Of a stretch of 24,416 nt of DNA, positions 17,993 to 24,416 are shown piece after piece; position 1 is the first letter of the stretch, and every line of letters begins with the position of its first letter. The notes below the pieces were generated by a model. The model had not been told where the DNA came from, did no database searches, and saw only the letters and a list, made by a program, of their open reading frames with translations. The stretch lies in contig JALKBU010000793.1 in NCBI GenBank assembly GCA_023091735.1, positions 1-24,416 on the forward strand. The letters are read 5' to 3'. A program made the position numbers and the translations under genes. The DNA is from Trichomonas tenax (Eukaryota > Parabasalia > Trichomonadida > Trichomonadidae).

Positions 17993-18750
17993 TCAAAAAA
18001 TAAACAATGCGCACATCCATATATCTGTGAATTCCCGGATAGCATAAATACATATAATAATGAAAGAACCAGAAGTTCCGAAGATTGTTGCTCCAATGAC
18101 TTGTTTAATTCCAGATGGTGTTAATGCATATGCTATTTGATCTGTTTTATTGTATATTATATCATTACCATCAACTAATATATATGGGGATTTATTCAAA
18201 ATATTTAATCAGGACAAGCTATGTATAAGTGGCAATATAACTATATGGTAGAACTTGAGTTGCATCGATTGTACAAATTATAGGATTTAAGCTGAAATAA
18301 CTTGAGCCGAGCTCAGTGTTTCAAATTCATTTTTCTCGAAATGGCAAAAAAATGTATTTATCGAAGGTGTGTTTACTAATAGAATTGCATACCTACAGTT
18401 AAATGTACAGTTTTATAATGTAGTTGCTTGTTGACAATTCTCACATTTAAGAGCACCAGCTTCAAACTTTGTAAAATTATGTTTAATCAAATTAATATAT
18501 CGAATAACGATTTCTGGTGTGCACGATCCGATTCCTAATGTATGATCATTCGTGATAGTATTATACGATGTTATAAATTGCGCAACACTATCTGCAGAAC
18601 CAAAAGTTAAATATCCTATCGAATCACCGCCTGCTTGTGTGTTCGATACATTTATTCGAGTGACAGTCATTTTTCCATATCTGACTGTAATAGTTTCACC
18701 AATGCCTATTGATACATTTTGGCAATGCTCGCAAAGGATTCTGTAAGGGA
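17993..18750 (-). pseudogene. C-terminal fragments of a Cys-rich membrane protein, broken by frameshifts
   Basis: The minus-strand pieces are in order but in different frames. First comes ILCEHCQNVSIGIGE leading to MTVTRINVSN and ending GALKCENCQQATTL (stop at 18413). A second frame follows with CTFNCRYAILLVNTPS and CHFEKNEFETLSS. Last is a frame (17993-18199) with SPYILVDGNDIIYN and a probable membrane helix, ATIFGTSGSFIIICIYAI. The paired CxxC motifs (CEHC, KCENC) and the terminal membrane helix suggest a surface-anchored protein. It may be the 3' part of the gene whose 5' part is 19681-20685; alternatively it is an independent dead gene. Confidence 0.55.
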
Positions 18751-18839
18751 AACTCTAACAAAAAATGCTCTAAAAGATTCATTAAGTTCCATCTTTTTCA
18801 ATTAAAATCAAACGTACTATTAGTTCGCTTCTAATTGAC

Positions 18840-19400
18840 CGAAGGCGTTATCAATTGGAATATGGTAAAATCGATTGATGCAACCATTGATATTTAATGA
18901 TAGTTTTGTAACCAAATAAAGATGAAGGAAAAACCAAAACATCTTTGATTGCTCATCGGCCGCATGCTTAAACTATCTGGTGTTATTTAATTGGTCGAGG
19001 TTAAAAACAATATCAATGAAATTGGGACATGAAAAGAAGACATTGTGGATAAATGTTAAGTGAAATTGAATATATTCATTTATAAATGCAGAATAGGAAA
19101 GTAAAAAACTAATCACAACATGAAGCAGCATCCAAATAAAAATGTACCATAAAGAATCATTGAGTAAAAATTGTTCAAAGCATCTTATAACAAAAATGCT
19201 TTGCTGCTGATGTATTGCTTTCGTGGAGCAAAACTGGAATATGAAATTCAATTGGATGTTTGAATGATGATTCTTCAAAAGGAGATTTAAAGTTCTCAAT
19301 TCAATGTTGCACTGATGTAGCGGATGCGAGTCTCCTTCAAATCACCTTTGTAATCATTATAAAATATTATCAATCAATTATGAGCAAAAGAAAACCAAGT
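18840..19400 (-). pseudogene. Scattered protein-like fragments on the minus strand
   Basis: Three short stretches look coding but are separated by stops and frame changes: YKGDLKETRIRYISATLN (near 19355-19305), FKHPIEFHIPVLLHESN (near 19260-19210) and NINGCINRFYHIPIDNAFGQ (near 18900-18840). I cannot assign them to a family. Their order and strand fit the interior of the broken gene between 17993 and 20685, but this is inference. Confidence 0.3.
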
Positions 19401-19680
19401 TATTGATAAAATATTTTCACTACCGCATTCTTGCTTACAATTACAATATCACAATGATGTTAAGCGACATAACAGCATAGAATCCCTTATTTCACTTTTT
19501 TTTTTTAAAAAAAATCTAAATTTGTTTCCTTTGCTGCATTGACGTGATTTATTTTATAATTGTATTTAACTTTCATTGCGCTTTTATATACTTGAAGTGT
19601 GAAAAACTAAAAGATGTTCATGAGGATTTGACTTCAGAATATTGATATTTTAAATTTGTTTTAAAATTTTAAAAGATATT

Positions 19681-20685
19681 TCAACTTGTTGTGCATAGAA
19701 TAGTCATGTAAGATAATGCATTTGCAGTGAGTTTTGGTTTGCAACTACATTTCTGAACTTTCTGATCTTGATTTGATATGCCAAGTGAATATTTTCCTCC
19801 ACATTTATAGAAATTATAAAAAGAAAGATCAAATGCATTCGTTGTTGTCACTGAGACAGGATTTCCTGATGCTGTATTTTCAACTTCATTTTCAAATAGA
19901 TAACATCTATCAACAAGTGCATTGTTATTATTAAAATTGCTGAATAAAGATGTTCCGTTATTTTTGATAAAAACACTTAATGAAATAGTAATACTTGATT
20001 GAAAATAAACTATTCCATAATTATCACTTTGAGATATTTTCTGAGTATTCTGAATGACATTGCAGTGATCAATATTAGAGTTAGAATTATGCCACATAAT
20101 ACATTGTTTATCAGCGGTGTTATTAAAGATTGTTGTTGAATTAACTCGATGTGATGATGGACCAATACAAACATATGCAGCATTATATTGGCAATTTCCA
20201 TGAGAAATATTTGTTGAATCAATGATTTGATTGCCATTATATTGGCCGATTCCACTATTATAACCAGAAAATTGTGAAACACAACACTCAATAACAAAGT
20301 TATCATCTGATGAACTAGGTGCATATACATGTGAGTGACATCCTGTTTCATATAGTGGATTTGTATAAGATCTCAAACTGCAAACACGATATTGAATGCA
20401 GGATCCTTGATAGCAGTATACAGAGCCTCCATCTTGACTTCCAGATGATGAATCATAAAAGAATGATTCCGAAATAAGAACTTTTGATGCTGCGGAATTC
20501 GAAATTCGAATGCATCCATTAGGATTCATGTTTTGGAAGATCACATAGAATATGTATGAATCACCTTGCTTTGTAATATATTCGGATTCACGATAAACTA
20601 AAGGAGAAAGGGATGTCGGATAAAATCGGTCCCATTCGGGATAATCAGATGAATGGAATGGAAGAGAAGTGTCGAAGTGATGCAT
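19681..20685 (-). CDS. Cys/Asn-rich repeat-type (beta-helix-like) surface-family protein, possibly 3'-truncated
   Basis: This ATG-initiated open frame of 334 residues has a sequence rich in Asn, Ser, Cys and aromatic residues. Short strand-turn units (for example ISESFFYD at 71-78, DGGSVYCYQGSC at 85-96, NSNIDHCNVIQNT at 202-214) resemble right-handed beta-helix or Pmp-like surface proteins of trichomonads. No signal peptide is visible at the N-terminus. The frame ends abruptly after KCSCKPKLTANALSYM with no membrane helix, while a helix and CxxC motifs lie downstream in other frames (17993-18750). The gene is therefore probably a 5' remnant, not a complete gene. A decayed paralogue lies at 1139-1597. 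Fold assignment is by repeat pattern only; expression is uncertain. Confidence 0.55.
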   Translation of the reverse strand: MHHFDTSLPFHSSDYPEWDRFYPTSLSPLVYRESEYITKQGDSYIFYVIFQNMNPNGCIRISNSAASKVLISESFFYDSSSGSQDGGSVYCYQGSCIQYRVCSLRSYTNPLYETGCHSHVYAPSSSDDNFVIECCVSQFSGYNSGIGQYNGNQIIDSTNISHGNCQYNAAYVCIGPSSHRVNSTTIFNNTADKQCIMWHNSNSNIDHCNVIQNTQKISQSDNYGIVYFQSSITISLSVFIKNNGTSLFSNFNNNNALVDRCYLFENEVENTASGNPVSVTTTNAFDLSFYNFYKCGGKYSLGISNQDQKVQKCSCKPKLTANALSYMTILCTTS

Positions 20686-21002
20686 AGAACACTTTCGATG
20701 ATTATTAAGTCATCGATAAAAGGAGGAACGAAAGAAAACTAAATCATTGATAAATTGTCACATTTTATATAAAATATTTCTGTCACATTATATTCTTATT
20801 TTCAATTCTATATTCGCACTCATATTGACTTCAGACATTAACATTCATATTAATATATCAGGAAAACTACATTAACTGCATTTTGTTTTAATACACGAAT
20901 GATATTATGACATCAATGATAAAGTCATTAGACGCAAATTTGAATATTAATGAAAATGTGGAATTAATGGATGAGAATGATTAGAAGAAATAAATATAAA
21001 AT
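20686..21002. other. Intergenic spacer, nothing recognised
   Basis: About 317 bp of AT-rich DNA separate the 3' end of the RUN-like gene from the start of the Cys/Asn-rich gene. I see no open frame or RNA feature. Confidence 0.6.
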
Positions 21003-24000
21003 TTACTGTCGACTGTCAATGTGTTTGAGAACAGTATATATCTTCTTGACTTTGAAATAGTCGGAGAGAGCGGACTCTGGGAAATAGTACTTATCAACGA
21101 TGGAACGAGATAATGCCGAATATGCAAAAAATTTGTGAAGCTTGCGAACTTTCAGACCGTACTCGAAGACTTTGTGGATCTTCTCTGAGTTCTGGACAAC
21201 ACGCTGGAATTCAATGAAGTCTTCGTCACCGGGTCTGTCGATGGAGACGATTTGGTCAAGGAACTTCTTGACGTCCTTCCGCTGAAGACTGAGATTGACA
21301 TTAACAACACTCAAACCGATCTGCGGAGGATTGAAACCATTGTAGAATATATATTTGAGAAGCTGTATAAGACCATCATTAGAGAAGTTTGCTCCATTAG
21401 AAAACTCTTCAACGAGGATATGTGGATAACACTGCATGAACGCGAATCGCTGGATCTGTATTGATGGCTGGTTCGCGAGCATCATTGGGTTAAGCGATAT
21501 CTCGACTTCGTGTGTGAGAAGGAGCTGCGCGAAAATGGAAAGAACCATGTCGAGCTCTGAGTAGTTTCTGATCAGTGCAGCTGCTGTGTAATACTTCATA
21601 GACCACTTCTTCTGCCACATAGCAGTTCGAGCTGTACGAATGAAGCAGTAATTGTTCAACAGAGACTGCGTGAACAATGAGACTTGTTGACCGAAGTCTG
21701 TTCCCTTGCGAGCGTTATCAACACATTCTTTGATGATTGGGACAAACTCGGAAAGCTCCATGTATGCATCGAGGAAGTTCGACTGGCTCGTGAGGTCATA
21801 TGCACCTTTGAATCCATTCATGAGAAGTGTCGCGATGACAAACTGAAGACGCTCTGAGTTAGAGTCGATGATCCTTGATGCACCACTAGAGATGATTCCT
21901 TCGTTGACTGCCATGACTTCAGAAAGGAATGCGGTCTGTGGCTGCGTTGACCACTTGAAATCATCGTCGCTGACTTCGTTGAAAACAGATTGAGATATCT
22001 CTGAGAAGAGAGATATCTCGTTTGTGCACGTTGTCTTCTGAATTGTTTTTTCGACGAGAGAATCGGTGCTGACTTCGCTGAACTGAAGCAAATCTGACAA
22101 AGGATCAAAGTTAATAGACTGAATGCTCTCGATGTGCTTATCGAGGATTCCTGAAACATCGATATCCGAAAGCTTCGTCTTCTTGATGTCTTCGCCTTTC
22201 GTGAGTGTTTCGATTGTTGGGAGGACAGGAGTCTTGAAATCGCGCTGCTTAGAATACTTCTGTGAGAATTCATCGAACTTTCCTGGGAGAACCTTCGGAC
22301 GCTCAACTTTGACTGGTTTCGGTGGCGCTTGTTGTTTCTTCAAGAAGGAAATATCGACTGCATTGACGCTGTGGTTGACTGTGCTCCTTCTGGTGATGTT
22401 TGCTCTCTTCTCTTCCTGCTGCTCTCTGTAACAACGTGAAACTGAAACTTTTCCGCGTGCACTCTGTGGGATAATGAATCCTTTGTCATCTGACTTTTCT
22501 TCCTTCTTCTCTTCTTGCTTGATGAGCTGATCGGAGCTCGATGATATATTGAATGCAAGTCTTGGACCTTTCTTTGGTTCTGTCTTCTTCGGTTCATCGG
22601 ATTCCTTCTTCACTTCGACTGTTAATTGTGACTTCTTCACTTCTTCTTTATCTTCTTTCTTGACTTCGATTGTCATTTGTGGTTTCTTAACTTCCGGCTC
22701 CAGTTTCTTAACCTCATTCTCCTTCTTGATATTAACTGTCATCTGTGGTTTCTTAACTTCTGGTTCTGGTTTCTTCACTTCGCTTTCCTTCTTGACATCG
22801 ATTGTCATCTGTGGCTTCTTATCCTCTGTTTCTTTCTTCACTTCAATGTTCATAACAGGCTTCTTTATCTCGCTTTCTTTAGCGGGTTCGGCTTCTGCTT
22901 TCTTTGTTTCTGGTTTGACTTCCTGCTTCGGTTCTTGTTTGTGTTCGACTTTTAGCTCTGGAGGTGGAAGTTTTGCATCGACATGAGGAATGACGATTTG
23001 AGTGTCATTAATCGGTGGCGGTGGGATTGATGGAGGCGGTGGACGCTTAGAAGGTGGTGGTGGAGGTTTAAAGCCCTCAAGTCCTTTCATCATCATCAAT
23101 GGAACGGACTTAAGATTATCCATCTTCTTGAATTCATCATTTGTTGGTTCAAATGGAAGCAAATGGAACCCTTGTTCTTCTTGCTTACGCTTCTCTTCTT
23201 TGTGCTTCTTGTGAGCTTCCTTCTCTGACTGTGTCCTGTGACGATGCTTGTGATGTTTATCATCGCCATCAGCATTTGCCGCAGCGTTGATGACTTCTTG
23301 TGGAATGATGATCTTCTTGACATCAGGTTGCTTTCCGTTCGCTTGCATGAATGACATGTCGTAGTTCAAAATGATCGACATAGAGTCCGGATATGAAGCG
23401 CAGATGAAATAGAACTTTTTCGCTGGCATACTCGAATTATAAATCAAAATAACTTTTGGTAAAAATCTTTCGTTAATAATGTCTGGGAGTTCAAATCCGT
23501 ATTGAATTATTGTCGTATCTTTAATATTTGTCAAAAATACTGCTTTTTTGACTTCTCCCATGCATTTCGATAATTTGACAGCGACAGAATTTGTATCTGT
23601 ATTAAATTTCATTTCCAATTCGCACTGCTCGAGATGTGTAGCCTGCTGATAGAATATAATTCCTTTAAATAATAGATTAATTCTTCTGCAATTGAATAAT
23701 TTCGAGAATTGTTGTAAACCAGCGATCCTATCGTTTGCTTCTTTGCATGCTTGATACATTTCAAGTGTTTTTTTGAATCTAAACTTGTGAATTACTTTAT
23801 TGTCAAATAAAAATTGGCATTTAATGAATTCTCCTTGTTCATCGGAGCTTATTGAGAAATCATAATTCGGAAGGAATATAACACAATAAATTTGATTTGT
23901 TTCTGGCTTCATTATTTGCCACATTGGACCGTTTGACTCAATTTTAGTCCTTAATGGACTTTTGCTTGTTGACAACATCACCTCAACGTCCTCATAGTTG

Positions 24001-24053
24001 TACATGCTGTGTATAGGCTCGAATTCCTTCGGGAAACCCAAAGAAAAAGCCAT
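21003..24053 (-). CDS. Large proline-rich, Lys/Glu-repeat protein with C-terminal RUN-like domain
   Basis: The 1016-residue protein starts with a folded, apparently beta-rich region (about 1-235), possibly PH- or VASP-like in size but not assignable. A His/Lys-rich stretch (265-294) and a polyproline tract (329-348, KPPPPPSKRPPPPSIPPPP) follow, the latter a likely SH3/WW/profilin-type ligand. Then comes a five-copy tandem repeat (397-487) of consensus KKPxMTIxVKKExE. A disordered middle leads to a helical C-terminus, about 725-855. There LLNNYCFIRTARTAMWQKKW followed by YYTAAALIRN fits the Arg/Trp-rich end of RUN domains (small-GTPase effectors). The helical tail runs to 1016. No FH2 domain is present, so it is not a formin despite the proline tract. 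Role by inference: an adaptor linking a GTPase or membrane to cytoskeletal partners. No close TCAYW initiator is seen; CTCAACTTT lies 3-11 nt before the ATG. Confidence 0.85.
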   Translation of the reverse strand: MAFSLGFPKEFEPIHSMYNYEDVEVMLSTSKSPLRTKIESNGPMWQIMKPETNQIYCVIFLPNYDFSISSDEQGEFIKCQFLFDNKVIHKFRFKKTLEMYQACKEANDRIAGLQQFSKLFNCRRINLLFKGIIFYQQATHLEQCELEMKFNTDTNSVAVKLSKCMGEVKKAVFLTNIKDTTIIQYGFELPDIINERFLPKVILIYNSSMPAKKFYFICASYPDSMSIILNYDMSFMQANGKQPDVKKIIIPQEVINAAANADGDDKHHKHRHRTQSEKEAHKKHKEEKRKQEEQGFHLLPFEPTNDEFKKMDNLKSVPLMMMKGLEGFKPPPPPSKRPPPPSIPPPPINDTQIVIPHVDAKLPPPELKVEHKQEPKQEVKPETKKAEAEPAKESEIKKPVMNIEVKKETEDKKPQMTIDVKKESEVKKPEPEVKKPQMTVNIKKENEVKKLEPEVKKPQMTIEVKKEDKEEVKKSQLTVEVKKESDEPKKTEPKKGPRLAFNISSSSDQLIKQEEKKEEKSDDKGFIIPQSARGKVSVSRCYREQQEEKRANITRRSTVNHSVNAVDISFLKKQQAPPKPVKVERPKVLPGKFDEFSQKYSKQRDFKTPVLPTIETLTKGEDIKKTKLSDIDVSGILDKHIESIQSINFDPLSDLLQFSEVSTDSLVEKTIQKTTCTNEISLFSEISQSVFNEVSDDDFKWSTQPQTAFLSEVMAVNEGIISSGASRIIDSNSERLQFVIATLLMNGFKGAYDLTSQSNFLDAYMELSEFVPIIKECVDNARKGTDFGQQVSLFTQSLLNNYCFIRTARTAMWQKKWSMKYYTAAALIRNYSELDMVLSIFAQLLLTHEVEISLNPMMLANQPSIQIQRFAFMQCYPHILVEEFSNGANFSNDGLIQLLKYIFYNGFNPPQIGLSVVNVNLSLQRKDVKKFLDQIVSIDRPGDEDFIEFQRVVQNSEKIHKVFEYGLKVRKLHKFFAYSALSRSIVDKYYFPESALSDYFKVKKIYTVLKHIDSRQ
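22584..22865 (-). repeat. Five-copy coding tandem repeat in the RUN-like protein
   Basis: Units start at residues 397, 412, 434, 456 and 473. Each keeps KK-[PS]-x-[ML]-x-[IV]-x-[VI]-KKE, and spacers contain EVKKPEPEV or similar. Unit spacing (15-22 residues) varies because the spacer is present or absent. The DNA copies are imperfect, so the repeat is not a recent expansion. Confidence 0.85.
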
Positions 24054-24290
24054 TTAAAGTTGAGTGTCACGTTTTTTGAAAGGAATATTTTTAAGCCTTA
24101 AAAATGTGAATGCTTATATAGTGTTTGTGAATGAATTTTAATTTTCTTTGTTTTTGTTTGTTTTTCTCCATCAATATTGTATTCATATCATCGATTTTAA
24201 TGTGTTATGCATTCAAGGTTCATTTATAATCTATTTATTTAATTATATCATGATAATAAATAATTTTCAAATTTTGAGTGAATATTTTGG
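24054..24290. other. Upstream region of the RUN-like gene
   Basis: About 237 bp separate the RUN-like start codon from the inner edge of the right terminal repeat, so the gene promoter must lie here or within the repeat. I see no distinct core motif beyond CTCAACTTT near the ATG. Confidence 0.5.
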
Positions 24291-24415
24291 GGCAGTATTT
24301 TTCCTTCTGCGGTGTAGTCCCGCGACCTTCATAACTTTTTATCTGATCAATATTTTTTCGATTTGAAAGTACTTTCATGTACATATTGATAGTTGTCTAT
24401 CCAGTGGTATAAGTG
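24291..24415. repeat. Right copy of 125-bp terminal inverted repeat
   Basis: This is the exact inverted copy of 1-125; base 24415 pairs with base 1, leaving one extra base (24416). The inner boundary is sharp: the next bases inward differ from those inside the left copy. Both copies face the same way relative to the window edge, so the repeated element extends outward on both sides or the window is flanked by its two ends. Confidence 0.97.
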
Positions 24416-24416
24416 G

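Noticed and set aside
22549..22986. 145-codon plus-strand frame rich in Phe, Ser and Cys
   Set aside because: It is the antisense shadow of the Lys/Glu repeat in the RUN-like gene.
21003..24053. Possible formin, because of the polyproline tract and the protein length
   Set aside because: The region after the proline tract is a charged repeat and disordered sequence, with no FH2 motifs.
1..24416. CRISPR arrays, bacterial operons, rRNA
   Set aside because: No spaced direct repeats, no Shine-Dalgarno-linked gene strings and no rRNA-like sequence were seen; all gene families are eukaryotic.

Overview
The window looks like nuclear DNA of a parabasalid, probably a trichomonad (Trichomonas/Tritrichomonas type). 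The base composition is AT-rich, long protein genes run without introns, and 5' leaders are short. One gene has a TCAYW-type initiator 13 nt before its ATG. Gene content is eukaryotic: pseudokinase, cyclin, GAF-PDE, copine, Rab, Rogdi and a RUN-like protein. The genus is inference; eukaryote is certain from the gene content.

Layout, left to right. A 125-bp perfect inverted repeat caps both window ends (1-125 and 24291-24415). Positions 126-4070 hold no intact gene: only a decayed member of a Cys/Asn-rich repeat-type surface-like family (1139-1597, minus), an attached unknown gene fragment (902-1138), inverted repeats, and two copies of a GC-rich E2F-like site. Next come a catalytically dead protein-kinase homologue (4093-5163, plus), a convergent HEAT-repeat protein resembling the cohesin loader Scc2/NIPBL (5275-8679, minus), and a large cyclic-nucleotide phosphodiesterase with four GAF-like domains (8836-12102, minus). 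A Rab-GTPase remnant (12217-12683, plus) is divergent from the PDE across a gap holding three copies of a TTTACATG-type motif. Then follow a copine pseudogene interrupted only by in-frame stops (13367-14935, minus), a divergent A/B-type cyclin (15391-16398, plus) and a convergent Rogdi homologue (16644-17297, minus). Positions 17993-20685 (minus) hold a second member of the Cys/Asn-rich family, whose first 334 codons are open and whose downstream part is broken up. A large proline-rich, repeat-containing protein with a C-terminal RUN-like domain (21003-24053, minus) completes the set.

The intact genes do not form one pathway. They are housekeeping or regulatory genes: cell cycle and chromatin (cyclin, Scc2-like), cAMP/cGMP turnover (PDE), vacuolar ATPase assembly (Rogdi) and membrane or cytoskeletal trafficking (RUN-like). 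They are interleaved with at least four decaying genes, a typical pattern for a repeat-rich trichomonad genome. I see no rRNA, tRNA or CRISPR array, and no transposase, integrase or polymerase gene, so the terminal repeats have no visible mobilisation machinery inside the window. The simplest reading is that the window is bounded by two copies of a dispersed repeat that continues beyond it.
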